From: Clostridiaceae bacterium
GTDB lineage: Bacteria > Bacillota > Clostridia > Saccharofermentanales > DTU023
DNA length: 64,000 bases
Assembly: GCA_012518795.1 (NCBI GenBank)
Contig: JAAYRL010000024.1
Coordinates: 20,482 to 84,481 of the forward strand
Reading direction: 5' to 3'
This document shows, one piece after another, positions 36,235 to 46,282 of the stretch. The notes under the pieces are model-generated. The model saw only the letters and a program-made list of their open reading frames with translations, did not search any database and had not been told where the DNA came from. Each line of letters begins with the position of its first letter. Position 1 is the stretch's first letter. A program made the position numbers and the translations under genes.

Positions 36235-37788
36235 ATGGGAAATAATGTTTCATTCATCGCAGCTATTGAAGTTGGTTCACATGAAGTTTTCTTGAAAATC
36301 GCAGAGATTTTGCCTGACGGAAAAATATCAGAAGTTGAATCAATGTCCAGAACGATTAATCTCGGTTCAAATAGCTATCTTTTGGGCTATATTACCGGCG
36401 AAAACATCGGAAGATTAATTGATACTTTAATAGATTTTAAAAATATAATTTCTGCTTATCCTGATATTGAAGTTATAGCTGCCTGCACTTCAGCAGTTCG
36501 TGAAGCAAATAATAGTTTGTTTCTGATTGATCAGGTTTATCGACAAACCGGATTTAAATTATTAGTTTATTCGAATCGATTGGAAATAGCTGCGATGTTG
36601 CGAGCGATTCGACTAAAAATGCCTGAATTTGATCAGTTAACCGAAGAACCGACTTTATTTCTTGATATAGGTGCCGGAAGTACTCAGTTGACGTTATTTG
36701 ATAAAGGAGAATTTGCTTTCACCCAGAATATTTTGCTTGGTTCTTTGCGAGTGCGTGACAGACTTTCGATTTTAGAGAAACATACTGCTGATTTCATAGC
36801 GCTGATGCGCGAATATATTTCCGGTGATTTAGATTATTATCGCTCTTTTGTCCCGAAAAAGACAGATTATAAAAATTTCATTTTGGTTGGCAATGATTTA
36901 GATATCTGGAGATATTTAGCCGATATACCTTTGATCGGAACTGCTGAATTATCAGTAGAAAAATTTAACGAATTATTTGATATCATAATTCATAATTCCA
37001 GTTTCGAATTGATGCGTAAATTTGATATTAATCAAGAACAAGCAACTCTTTTATTACCTGTTTCCATGGTAATCAAAGAAATGTTCGAGTTTACTGGATT
37101 GGACCGAGTTATCTTACCGGACGTGATTTTAGCTGATGGTTTAATAGCCAAGAAAGCTGAACAAATTAATTTAATTGAAAAAGATCAAAGACTGCTTAAT
37201 TATACTCTAAGTTTTGCAAAACAAATTGCTAAAAGAAACCATACTAATTTAAAACATCTTGAGCAAGTTGAAAAACTGGCAATGCAATTGTTTGATCAAT
37301 TTCAAGAACAACACGGGCTTGAGCCTCGCTATCGATTTATTTTACAAATAGCTGCTATCTTACACAATATAGGTAAATTCTTTACAGTAAAACAAGATGG
37401 AGAAATCGCTTACGAAATGATTAAATCTTCCGATTTAATTGGTTTAACCAATCAGGAAATTGAGTTAATTGCTCTATTAGTCAAACATCATACGGATGAT
37501 TTTTTCACATTAGAATACGAAAAAATGTTTTTGACTTCTCAGGAACAATTGAATTTTGTAAAATTAGCAGTATTACTTAGTATGGCAAATGCTTTAGATA
37601 CGGGACATAAAAGTAAAATAAAAACAATCACAACAAAAGTTCGAAAACGACATATTAGGGTTATTCTTGAATCAAATCAGGATTTAACGTTAGAATCTTG
37701 GAGTTTTCAAAAAGTTGCAGAATATTTTCAAGAGATATTCGGTGATGAATTAAGATTGTCTATAGTACCTGAAAAAGAAAATAATTAA
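36235..37788 (+). CDS. ppx: Ppx/GppA phosphatase family protein (exopolyphosphatase)
   Basis: Seen: an actin-like ASKHA domain with AAIEVGSHEVFLKI, CTSAVREANN and FLDIGAGSTQLTLF, then a C-terminal HD-like domain (LHNIGKF, LVKHHTDD). The HD pair reads HN, so the HD domain may not hold metals. Family knowledge: removes terminal phosphate from polyphosphate or hydrolyses pppGpp. It lies 25 bp before ppk1, which favours the polyphosphate role. Start ATG follows AAGGAG. The usual AIDxGS start is AIEVGS here. Confidence 0.9.
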   Translation: MGNNVSFIAAIEVGSHEVFLKIAEILPDGKISEVESMSRTINLGSNSYLLGYITGENIGRLIDTLIDFKNIISAYPDIEVIAACTSAVREANNSLFLIDQVYRQTGFKLLVYSNRLEIAAMLRAIRLKMPEFDQLTEEPTLFLDIGAGSTQLTLFDKGEFAFTQNILLGSLRVRDRLSILEKHTADFIALMREYISGDLDYYRSFVPKKTDYKNFILVGNDLDIWRYLADIPLIGTAELSVEKFNELFDIIIHNSSFELMRKFDINQEQATLLLPVSMVIKEMFEFTGLDRVILPDVILADGLIAKKAEQINLIEKDQRLLNYTLSFAKQIAKRNHTNLKHLEQVEKLAMQLFDQFQEQHGLEPRYRFILQIAAILHNIGKFFTVKQDGEIAYEMIKSSDLIGLTNQEIELIALLVKHHTDDFFTLEYEKMFLTSQEQLNFVKLAVLLSMANALDTGHKSKIKTITTKVRKRHIRVILESNQDLTLESWSFQKVAEYFQEIFGDELRLSIVPEKENN

Positions 37789-37813
37789 TTGTAATGATTC
37801 AAAGGAGTAGAAA

Positions 37814-40006
37814 ATGTTGCCGACAATTAATGAAATAATCGATCAGAAGTTTTCCGGTAATAAGGAATATCCGGATTTAGAAGGCGAGCGTATTATTAAT
37901 CGAGAACTGAGTTGGATGGAGTTTAACCAAAGAGTGCTGGAAGAAGCTCAAGACTCAACGAATCCTCTTTATGAACGACTCAATTTTTTGGCGATTACAT
38001 GTTCGAATCTGGATGAGCATTTTATGGTAAGAGTTGCTTCTTTATATAATTTAATCGAAGCCGGTTCAGAAAAAAAAGATGATGCTAATATGACTCCGTC
38101 GGAACAATTAGAAGCATTAATGGCTCGTTGTCATGAGTTTTATAAGGATCAATATAGAACATTTAATAAACAAATTATGCCGGCATTACAAGCGGAAGAC
38201 ATTTATTATTTGACTATGGATGAAACAACTGAAATGGAATATGATTACTTGGCGAAATATTATGATAATAATATCTACCCGGTTTTAACTCCTTTGGCAG
38301 TTGATGCAGGAAGGCCTTTTCCTTTAATTCCAAATCAAAATCTGAATCTTTTTGTCACTTTTGAAAATCAAGAAGATCAACCTGACACTTTAGAATCAAC
38401 TTTCTTTGCAATTGTGGAAGTACCGTCAATTCTGCCGAGATTAATTAAATTACCGGGTGAAGAGAAACGATTTGTTTTAATAGAGGATGTAATTGCAGAG
38501 TTTCTCAATCAGCTTTTCTATAATCAAGAAATTGAATCAACTGCATGTTTCCGTGTAATGCGAAATGCAGACTATGAATTAGATGATGAAGAAATTTCTG
38601 ATTTGATGATTGAAATGGAAGGAATTTTGTGGCAGCGAGAACGTGGTGGCATTATTCGTCTGGAAATTCAAAAAGAAGCCGGCAAAAGCATTCTCAATAC
38701 TCTGCAAACCTTGATGGATGTTCCGGACAAAGCTGTGTTTAGAATAAAAGGTCCGATTGATTTGAAATTTGTTGATGAGATTAGAGATTTATATCCTGAT
38801 GCAAATTTACGTTATAAAAAATTTAATGGCCAAATAGCACCGGCTTTCGGTTCCGAGCGAGATCCGGATTGTTTCGAGATTATTCGTGATAAAGATTTGA
38901 TTCTACATCATCCTTTTGAGTCATTTGATCCGACGATCAAAGTTATTCAGCAAGCATCGCAAGATCCCGATGTATTGGCGATTAAACAAACACTATATAG
39001 AGTCAGTGGAAATTCGCCTATTGTTAAAGCGTTGGCGGATGCCGCGGAAAACGGCAAGCATGTCATGGTTTTACTTGAATTAAAGGCCAGATTTGATGAA
39101 GAAAGCAATATTCACTGGGCGAGACGTTTAGAGAGAGCCGGTTGTCATGTAATTTATGGTCTGAAAGGTCTGAAAACTCATAGTAAAATTACTATGATTG
39201 TCAGAAAGGAAGAATCCGGCATCAAGCGTTATGTTCATTTGGGAACCGGAAACTATAATGATATTACAGCAAGAATTTATACGGATTTCGGACTTTGGAC
39301 AGCTTCCGAGCAAATAGGTCAGGATGCGACAGATTTCTTCAACATGATTTCCGGTTATTCGATACCTATGGGATGGCGCAAAATTATTCCGGCACCACGT
39401 TGGTTACGCAAAGAAACTCTCAGCAGAATTAGACAGGAACAAAAGTATGCTGAAGCGGGGCATCGAGCTGTAATCGTTGCAAAAATCAATTCTTTAATTG
39501 ATTCTGAAATTATTGAAGCACTATATTCTGCTTCACAAGCAGGAGTTAAAATCTGCTTGATTGTCCGAGGTATCTGCGGCTTGAAAGCCGGAGTTAAAGG
39601 TTTATCGGAGAATATTGAAGTACGCAGTTTAGTTGGCAGATTTTTGGAGCATAGCAGAATCTTCTATTATTATAATGATGGTCGTGAAGATATTTTCCTT
39701 TCCAGTGCGGACTGGATGCCACGCAATTTAGATCGACGTGTTGAAATTTTATTTCCGATTGAAGATGAGGAATGTCGTGAACGAGTTTTAGAAGTTCTGA
39801 TTTATCAGATGTTGGATACGGATCGAGCAAGAATTATGCAAGGGGATGGTTCATATATCAGATTTAGAGATCAGACTCCTGTAGAGGAACGAGTAGATTC
39901 ACAAATTGCTCTGATGCAATCAGCTATACAAGCAGCCGAAGAAGTTCGTCAACGCCCAATGAATTTTAATCGTTATGAACCATTATCGGCACCGGAGAAT
40001 TATTAA
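37814..40006 (+). CDS. ppk: Polyphosphate kinase 1
   Basis: Makes polyphosphate from ATP reversibly. Seen: the N-terminal NRELSWMEFNQRVLEEA, the catalytic-domain KQTLYRVSGNSPIV, the phospho-His region LKTHSKITMIVR, YVHLGTGNYND, and the C-terminal ADWMPRNLDRRVE. 730 residues, normal. The start follows AAGGAG. It is in an operon with ppx; a separate two-domain PPK2 lies at 56.6 kb. Confidence 0.97.
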   Translation: MLPTINEIIDQKFSGNKEYPDLEGERIINRELSWMEFNQRVLEEAQDSTNPLYERLNFLAITCSNLDEHFMVRVASLYNLIEAGSEKKDDANMTPSEQLEALMARCHEFYKDQYRTFNKQIMPALQAEDIYYLTMDETTEMEYDYLAKYYDNNIYPVLTPLAVDAGRPFPLIPNQNLNLFVTFENQEDQPDTLESTFFAIVEVPSILPRLIKLPGEEKRFVLIEDVIAEFLNQLFYNQEIESTACFRVMRNADYELDDEEISDLMIEMEGILWQRERGGIIRLEIQKEAGKSILNTLQTLMDVPDKAVFRIKGPIDLKFVDEIRDLYPDANLRYKKFNGQIAPAFGSERDPDCFEIIRDKDLILHHPFESFDPTIKVIQQASQDPDVLAIKQTLYRVSGNSPIVKALADAAENGKHVMVLLELKARFDEESNIHWARRLERAGCHVIYGLKGLKTHSKITMIVRKEESGIKRYVHLGTGNYNDITARIYTDFGLWTASEQIGQDATDFFNMISGYSIPMGWRKIIPAPRWLRKETLSRIRQEQKYAEAGHRAVIVAKINSLIDSEIIEALYSASQAGVKICLIVRGICGLKAGVKGLSENIEVRSLVGRFLEHSRIFYYYNDGREDIFLSSADWMPRNLDRRVEILFPIEDEECRERVLEVLIYQMLDTDRARIMQGDGSYIRFRDQTPVEERVDSQIALMQSAIQAAEEVRQRPMNFNRYEPLSAPENY

Positions 40007-40047
40007 TAGAATGAAATACAGTTAATTATTTGACTTGGAGGACAATT

Positions 40048-40983
40048 ATGTCAAATCAACCTATTTTAGTTATATTAGCGGCAGGTATGGGATCACGTTA
40101 TGGTGGACTTAAACAAATCGAACCGATTGGACCTAATGGAGAAATAATCATGGATTATTCTCTATATGATGCTTATCAAGCAGGTTTTAGAAGAGTTGTT
40201 TTTGTAATTAAAAAAGAATTCGAACAAGAATTTGATGAGATTATCGGCAAGAGAATTTCGCGATATTTTTCGGTTCAATATGCTTTCCAAGATATTAATG
40301 ATTTGCCTTACGGCTATAACAATCCTGAAGAAAGAGTCAAACCCTGGGGGACATCGCATGCTTTACTGGCAGCTCGTGATATAATTGATGCTCCTTTTTG
40401 TGTAATTAATGCTGACGATTATTATGGGCGCGAAGCATTTCAAATTGTTTATGATTTTTTAACTGAAATTGAAGAAAAATCGGCCGAATCAAAATCGCAA
40501 TATTTGATGGTGGGCTATAAATTAATGAAGACATTAAGCAAATATGGTCATGTTTCAAGAGGAATTTGCGAAGTGGATTTGCAAGATAAGTTGATTCATA
40601 TTGTTGAACGTAAGAAGATTGTTGAACGAGATAATAAAGCTTTTATGACAGAAGATGATGGTCAGACCTGGGAAGAAATTCCGCATCAAAGTACAGTTTC
40701 AATGAATTTCTGGGGATTTGATATATCCTTAATAGATTATTTAAAAGCTCAATTTCCAACATTTTTAGATCAAGCTTTGGTTGAAAATCCCTTGAAAGCT
40801 GAGTTCTTGTTGCCGACATCAATTGCAGAATTAATTTCAGCCGGTACAGTCGAAGTTGTTGTTAAAACCAGTCACGATCAATGGCACGGGGTCACATACA
40901 AAGAAGATAAACCGCAAGTAGAACAAGAAATCCAAAAATTAATCGATTCTGATGTCTATTCAAGTCCTTTATGGGAGGCTTAA
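40048..40983 (+). CDS. Sugar nucleotidyltransferase-like protein (NTP-transferase fold)
   Basis: Seen: the nucleotide-binding LAAGMGSRYGGLKQ, INADDYYGREAF for metal binding, and GTSHALLAARD. About 311 residues. Family knowledge: transfers a nucleotidyl group to a sugar phosphate; this subgroup is poorly characterised and common in Firmicutes. Start ATG at 40048 has GGAGG seven bases upstream, so the TTG six codons earlier is not used. Its stop TAA shares a base with the argS ATG. Confidence 0.88.
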   Translation: MSNQPILVILAAGMGSRYGGLKQIEPIGPNGEIIMDYSLYDAYQAGFRRVVFVIKKEFEQEFDEIIGKRISRYFSVQYAFQDINDLPYGYNNPEERVKPWGTSHALLAARDIIDAPFCVINADDYYGREAFQIVYDFLTEIEEKSAESKSQYLMVGYKLMKTLSKYGHVSRGICEVDLQDKLIHIVERKKIVERDNKAFMTEDDGQTWEEIPHQSTVSMNFWGFDISLIDYLKAQFPTFLDQALVENPLKAEFLLPTSIAELISAGTVEVVVKTSHDQWHGVTYKEDKPQVEQEIQKLIDSDVYSSPLWEA

Positions 40984-42701
40984 TGTTTGATTTTCGTTTA
41001 GCAGTTGCAGAAACTATTGTAAATCAAACAGGGTTTGAGATTACTGAAATCTCGACTCTGATTGAAATACCACCGAAAGAAGATATGGGAGATTATGCTT
41101 TTCCGTGTTTTCGTTTAGCAAAAGAATTAAAGAAAAACCCGGCACAAATTGCTGCTGAGATTAGTGAGAAATTAAATGAGAATTCTCCACAATGGATGAT
41201 AGAAACCAAAGCAGTTGGGCCATATTTGAATTTTTTCCTGAATCGTGGCTATTATGCATCAGTAGTATTGAAAACGATACTGTCCGAATTGGATTCCTAT
41301 GGTAAATTGCAAATAGGACAACAAAGAAATGTCATTGTTGAATATTCTTCACCGAATATTGCCAAACCTTTTCACGTCGGTCATGCCTATACAACTATTT
41401 TAGGTCAGGCTATAGGCAATATTTATGATGCTTTAGGTTTCAATGTAATTCGGATGAATCATCTCGGTGATTATGGTACTCAATTCGGTAAACTAATTAT
41501 TGCTTGGCGCTTATGGGGTGATGAAACCGCATTAGCTAAAGAACCGATTGCTGAATTAACCAGAGTATATGTCAAGTTTCATTCAGTACTTAAAGAGCAA
41601 CCGGAGTTGGAAGATCAGGCTCGGGAAGCTTTCAAGCGTCTTGAAAATAAAGAGCCGGCAGAAGTTGAATTGTGGCAAAAATTCAGGGATTACAGTTTGC
41701 TTGAATTCAATCGTCTTTATCAGAGAATGGGTATTAATTTCGACAACTATAACGGAGAAAGTTTTTATTCTGATTTAATACCTGAAGTTGTAGAAATATT
41801 GGAAGAAAAAGGTTTATTAGAAGAGAGCGAAGGTGCTCAAGTTGTAGATCTTGAAGAATATGACTTAAATCCATGTATTATCCTTAAATCTGACGGTACC
41901 ACAATATATGCTTCACGTGATATAGCCGCTATTCTTTATCGGGATCGAACATATGATTATTATAAAAATATTTATGTGGTGGGTTTGCCGCAAACCAATC
42001 ATTTTCAACAAGTTTTTGCAGTTTTGAAAAAAGCCGATTTTGCCAAAGCTGATCAAAATATTCATGTCGGTTTTGGTTCTGTGAAATTCAAAGACGGTGA
42101 TTTTTCAACCAGAAAAGGAAATGTTATTTTATTGGAAGAACTGTTAGATCAGAGTGTAGCCAAAACTAAAGATATTATTACCAAAAACAATCCGAATATG
42201 AGTCAGGACGAGATTGATCAAACAGCTGAAACAGTTGGATTGGCGGCTGTTAAATATACTTATCTTAAGAACGGTCGAGAACGTGACATTATGTTCGATT
42301 GGGATGAGATGCTCGATTTTGAGGGGGATACAGCTCCCTATTTGATGTATACGTATGCCAGAGCAAAAAGCATTTTACAAAAAGCGAATTTTGTAAGTGA
42401 CGAGCAAAATGAAATTGATTACAGTTTGTTAACGGAAGCTGATGAGTTCGGAATAATTAAAAACATGTATCAATATCCGGAAGTTTTGATTCAAGCAGCT
42501 GAAGAATTTGAACCCAGCATCTTATTGCGAAAAATTTCTCAATTGGCTCGCAATTTCAATCGTTATTACCACAGCACACCCATTCTTAAGACTGAAGACA
42601 CGGCATTACGTCAAGCTAGATTAGTGTTGATTTTTGCTGTAAGTGTAGTTGTGAAAAACGGTTTAAGGTTAGCAGGTATCAATCCGGTAGAACGGATGTA
42701 G
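40983..42701 (+). CDS. argS: Arginyl-tRNA synthetase
   Basis: Seen: an ArgRS N-terminal tRNA-binding domain, the class I HIGH motif as HVGH (His131) in SPNIAKPFHVGH, the catalytic-domain GLPQTNHFQQVF, STRKGNVI in the KMSKS position, and the anticodon-binding DALR domain at the C-terminus. The start is ATG 40983, with GGGAGG in the end of the preceding gene; the ATG at 40971 would lie before that site. The downstream M3-like gene begins 4 bp after its stop. Confidence 0.96.
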   Translation: MFDFRLAVAETIVNQTGFEITEISTLIEIPPKEDMGDYAFPCFRLAKELKKNPAQIAAEISEKLNENSPQWMIETKAVGPYLNFFLNRGYYASVVLKTILSELDSYGKLQIGQQRNVIVEYSSPNIAKPFHVGHAYTTILGQAIGNIYDALGFNVIRMNHLGDYGTQFGKLIIAWRLWGDETALAKEPIAELTRVYVKFHSVLKEQPELEDQAREAFKRLENKEPAEVELWQKFRDYSLLEFNRLYQRMGINFDNYNGESFYSDLIPEVVEILEEKGLLEESEGAQVVDLEEYDLNPCIILKSDGTTIYASRDIAAILYRDRTYDYYKNIYVVGLPQTNHFQQVFAVLKKADFAKADQNIHVGFGSVKFKDGDFSTRKGNVILLEELLDQSVAKTKDIITKNNPNMSQDEIDQTAETVGLAAVKYTYLKNGRERDIMFDWDEMLDFEGDTAPYLMYTYARAKSILQKANFVSDEQNEIDYSLLTEADEFGIIKNMYQYPEVLIQAAEEFEPSILLRKISQLARNFNRYYHSTPILKTEDTALRQARLVLIFAVSVVVKNGLRLAGINPVERM

Positions 42702-42705
42702 TGTA

Positions 42706-44436
42706 ATGGTAGAGAATTTTTCAGATCTTACATATATCAGACCTGATTTTTCTGAGATTTCGCAAATTTCTCGAGAACTAATTAAACGATTAAAAAAGTT
42801 TGTACCAAATGTGTCGAAAATTCAATCGCTTTTTGATCGGTTTTCAGAAGAATATCTAAATTTTTTCTCGATGTTTAATCTATGTTCAATTTTGCGATAT
42901 ACCGGAGATGATTCTACTGATTACTTTGAAGAATATAATATTTTATCGGATAATATTTCAAAATTACAGAATTATTATAATAAAGTTTTCTCGATTATTG
43001 CAGATCAGAATTTAAGATTTGAAGATGATACTTTAACCCATGTCTCTATCATTAACGCTGCACGCAGAATAGCCTTGACGGAGGCTAAAGTTGATAAAGA
43101 CATACTTGATCAAGAACATCAATTAATTGATAGAAATCGTAATTTTATAAAGAGTATAGCTATTGATATCGAAACGATTGAACCCGGAACATACTCCTAT
43201 TTAGAACACCAAGATACAAAAACATATAAAATTTATATTGAAGAGCTGAATAATTGGCTGAGATTAGCAAATGCTGACACCAGAGTGCAAATTTATTATA
43301 AGTTTAGTCAAAAACTACTCGGATTTGCGGAAGAACGCGAGCAAGAATTTCACGAGTTAGTTAATAATCGTAAGCAACAAGCCGTACAGAGCAATCAAAC
43401 TTATTTTGATTATATCACAGCAAAAAATAAGGGATACGGTTATTCAAGAAAACAATTAGTACTGTTCAAGAAATATTTACATGAGTATTTTTTACCGCTA
43501 ATTGAGGAAATAATATCTTTACGCAACCGGCGTTTACACCAAAAAAAAATTTTATATTATGATCATTTAAAATTATTACCTGAAGGTCAATTTAATTTAA
43601 TTAACAAAGATCTATCAATAAAAAATGTTTTTGCCGATTCAATTCGCCAGATTATCGGTGATGAAGGATCATATGTTGATAATTTGATCAGCGGTCGGTT
43701 TTGGACATCGGATCCCCGTTTACGCAGAGAATTAGAGCGTGATGTTACTTTGTTACCAAAATGGAATTCAGTCTATTTAGCTTTATCAATTTCACGTCCG
43801 GCATTTATCTTGGCAGATGATTTCTACAGTATAGGCAAAGCCTTGGCTGATCTTAGCGCCATGATTAATTTCAAGGGAATTGCCGGTTATGAGCAGTCAG
43901 ATTTAGTCCGCAAAATTTCCGGTTTGTCAATGATATTTTTGAGTTCACGTAAAGCGGAATCATTTGTTGGCGAGAATGCCGAATTATTTAATGATTTAAG
44001 CTTGAGCTATGAACTTTTGAAGATACCTAAGGCAATGGCAATTGATACTTTCGAATCAACGGTTTACTCAGATAAATCCGATGTCGATATTAATTATGCG
44101 AACTTATGGAAACAAATTGAGCAAAATTTAAACATAGATTTTGACTATGGTGCTGATGGTTATTTTTCTGAAGGAAATTCTTGGCAATTAGTTCAGCGGA
44201 TTTTTGATAAACCTTTCAGCTCGCTGAATCGTACCTTAGCCTTGATTGTGGTACTTGCAGAAAGACCCCATCGGGATAGGCGCAATCAATTGGAAACAAA
44301 ATTAAATAAACTTTTAACCTCGAACACGGATCTTCCTTTTATAAAAAGACTTCAGATTAGCGGTTTTTCTTCGCCGTTTGAACTGGATACAATTCGCAGA
44401 GCTTCATTCACTGTCTGTGATATTCTGCGCTTATAA
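42706..44436 (+). CDS. M3-family oligoendopeptidase homologue without zinc-binding residues
   Basis: Seen: 576 residues with the M3 (PepF-like) layout: an N-terminal YIRPDF, the middle YYDHLKLLPEG, and late stretches aligning with active enzymes at DYGADGYFSEGNSWQ and FSSLNRTLAL. Where HEXXH should be, the segment reads YSIGKALADLS (residues 374-384). The third ligand, Glu in the family stretch E-I-H-S-M-S-M-E-F, is replaced in KISGLSMIFLSS. Inference: a pseudopeptidase that may bind peptides or regulate another protein. It is spaced 4 bp from argS and is probably co-translated. Confidence 0.82.
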   Translation: MVENFSDLTYIRPDFSEISQISRELIKRLKKFVPNVSKIQSLFDRFSEEYLNFFSMFNLCSILRYTGDDSTDYFEEYNILSDNISKLQNYYNKVFSIIADQNLRFEDDTLTHVSIINAARRIALTEAKVDKDILDQEHQLIDRNRNFIKSIAIDIETIEPGTYSYLEHQDTKTYKIYIEELNNWLRLANADTRVQIYYKFSQKLLGFAEEREQEFHELVNNRKQQAVQSNQTYFDYITAKNKGYGYSRKQLVLFKKYLHEYFLPLIEEIISLRNRRLHQKKILYYDHLKLLPEGQFNLINKDLSIKNVFADSIRQIIGDEGSYVDNLISGRFWTSDPRLRRELERDVTLLPKWNSVYLALSISRPAFILADDFYSIGKALADLSAMINFKGIAGYEQSDLVRKISGLSMIFLSSRKAESFVGENAELFNDLSLSYELLKIPKAMAIDTFESTVYSDKSDVDINYANLWKQIEQNLNIDFDYGADGYFSEGNSWQLVQRIFDKPFSSLNRTLALIVVLAERPHRDRRNQLETKLNKLLTSNTDLPFIKRLQISGFSSPFELDTIRRASFTVCDILRL

Positions 44437-44438
44437 AA

Positions 44439-45407
44439 TTAATCGTCATCTTCATATAAAGAGTCGTCGTAATCATCATAGAAGTCGTCATCGTTACGAT
44501 CGTAATCATCATAATCATCATAATCATCATAATCATCATAATCAGAATCATCATCGTAATCATCATAATCAGAATCAGAATCATCATAACTGCTTGTAGG
44601 TTGATTCACTGTAGGAGTAGTAACAATTACAATCGGTTTTGAAGTAGTAGTTGTCGGAGCAGTTGCAGCCGTTGTTGGAACAGTTGTAGTTTCAATTGAA
44701 TTTGTTACATCAACCGATGTAGTTTGTTCAGCAGGTTTGTGACTAATTGTAATTTCTGTTATGTAATTTTCCGATATGGTTGGATAATCCGTTTCTTTAA
44801 TGTTTTCTGCTTTGACAATTTCAATAACAATATTGCTTGGATTTACTCTTTCGCGTAATTCAAGCTGCAAATCTATAAAAGTTTGTTCATCTTTTGCATT
44901 AATTCCAAGAGTGACTTTACCGCCTTCTTGAAGAAAATTCATATCGTGCGCTCTTTTGATTAAATCATTGGTAACTTCAATTTTATCTTTACTTGTTAAC
45001 TTATAGTCTTTCAGTAATAATTCTCCATCCGGATTCAATCCTTCTAAATTAATGACCGATCCTTTTGCATTGAGATCAAGTTCAATTTTAGGATTGATTT
45101 GCATAATTATTGAAGATTTTGTCAAAAGATAATTTTCTCGATAATAAAGACCGCCGAATACTCCGATTATCAGTATCAAAACCAAGGCCAGATTCACTAA
45201 AACTGATCGCATCTTTGAATAGCGTAGATTATTCTTAAATTTGTACCATTTGAGATCCAAACCGGAAGATAGCTTATTATCCATTAAAACCGGATTTTCA
45301 ACAGTTTCGCCTAGTTCATAATTCAGAGTGGCAGCTTTATAAAATTGGCCATCTTCACTAAGCAGAACAGAGTAGGTTTTACATTGTTCGATCACAATAT
45401 ACTTCAT
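44439..45407 (-). CDS. rsgI: RsgI-type anti-sigma-I factor with acidic Asp/Tyr-repeat tail
   Basis: Seen: an N-terminal anti-sigma domain (about residues 1-60), one membrane helix (about 69-88), and the RsgI periplasmic-like domain with SIIMQINPKIELDLNAKG and VTNDLIKRAHDMNF. A Thr-rich linker follows, then about 50 residues of DDYDD-type repeats. Family knowledge: RsgI holds SigI at the membrane; in cellulolytic clostridia the outer part is often a carbohydrate-binding sensor. Here the outer part is an acidic tail instead. It begins one base after sigI, with AAGGAG inside the sigI end. Confidence 0.88.
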   Translation of the reverse strand: MKYIVIEQCKTYSVLLSEDGQFYKAATLNYELGETVENPVLMDNKLSSGLDLKWYKFKNNLRYSKMRSVLVNLALVLILIIGVFGGLYYRENYLLTKSSIIMQINPKIELDLNAKGSVINLEGLNPDGELLLKDYKLTSKDKIEVTNDLIKRAHDMNFLQEGGKVTLGINAKDEQTFIDLQLELRERVNPSNIVIEIVKAENIKETDYPTISENYITEITISHKPAEQTTSVDVTNSIETTTVPTTAATAPTTTTSKPIVIVTTPTVNQPTSSYDDSDSDYDDYDDDSDYDDYDDYDDYDDYDRNDDDFYDDYDDSLYEDDD

Positions 45408-45408
45408 T

Positions 45409-46140
45409 TTAGTGTTCTCCTTTCACGATTTTTACTTGAGCAAGATGATTGCGAATCAAATCATAACCGTTACTATAAATTATTAATAAAGCCATTACAT
45501 AGTCACGGTGTCTTTCTAATGTTTTCTTAGCAACATGACTCAATTCGGCGATTCTGGTAATCGGCAGTTTTTTGTTTTTGAAAAATAGAGTCATTGTTTT
45601 TTCGTCTTTGATTGCAACATCAGCGGCTTTTTGACAAGCGATCAGTGTTCTTTTTTGGCGTGGATTTTTATCTGCCACATCTGAAAGTGAAATGTTAAAC
45701 TCAGACATTTGCTGTGCTAATTCTTGTATTTCTGCCAGAGTAGCTTCACGCTGAATTAATTCTTCCGTTTTATTCTTTTCTTCCGGCATTATGTCGATCA
45801 AAGCAGTTTCTTTATCATCATTATCTATGATCGGCGCATCCAGCTCGATCAGTCCGGTATGACGCTTGATTTTGCGCCAGTAATCAATCAGACGATTTCT
45901 GATCATCCGTGATGCAAAGTGAAGAAAAGATCCTTTAAGGTGCGAGTATTGATTAATAGCTTCATAAAAAGCTATCATTGCAATGCTCAATTCATCATCC
46001 TGATCTTTGGGAGGTCTTTTGAGAAATTTAGCTGTTTCAGCTTTTATAAAAGGTTTATAACTTTCGATAAAATCATCAGCAGCAAAATTATCTTCTTTTG
46101 CAGCATAAACTTGTTGGACTATTTCATGTTCATTTTGCAT
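45409..46140 (-). CDS. sigI: RNA polymerase sigma factor SigI
   Basis: Seen: region 2 (SIAMIAFYEAINQYSHLKGSF then FASRMIRNRLIDYWRK), a linker, and a SigI-type C-terminal domain with LSVS-like ISLSDVADKNP and RIAELSHVAKKTLERHRDY. 243 residues. Family knowledge: an alternative sigma factor for heat or polysaccharide response, freed by cleavage or conformational change of RsgI. The sigI-rsgI pair is a two-gene operon, divergent from rdgB. Confidence 0.92.
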   Translation of the reverse strand: MQNEHEIVQQVYAAKEDNFAADDFIESYKPFIKAETAKFLKRPPKDQDDELSIAMIAFYEAINQYSHLKGSFLHFASRMIRNRLIDYWRKIKRHTGLIELDAPIIDNDDKETALIDIMPEEKNKTEELIQREATLAEIQELAQQMSEFNISLSDVADKNPRQKRTLIACQKAADVAIKDEKTMTLFFKNKKLPITRIAELSHVAKKTLERHRDYVMALLIIYSNGYDLIRNHLAQVKIVKGEH

Positions 46141-46267
46141 TTATGTTTCCTCATTTATAGTATACGCAATACATATATATAAAGCGGGGTTGTTATATTT
46201 TGAATAATATTCCGAACATATTTTATATTAAAAATATTAAAATTGTTAATTATTTTATTGTACTTTG

Positions 46268-46276
46268 TGCTATGAT
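46268..46276 (+). promoter_or_regulatory. Extended -10 element just before the rdgB start codon
   Basis: TGCTATGAT (46268-46276) ends only 6 bp before the rdgB ATG. Transcription from it would begin at or beside the A of ATG, giving a leaderless mRNA. No ribosome binding site is visible before this ATG. Confidence 0.4.
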
Positions 46277-46282
46277 TCAATA

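Noticed and set aside
44378..44599. Plus-strand His/Asn-rich open frame
   Set aside because: Complement of the Asp/Tyr repeat tail of RsgI; composition is fully explained by that.
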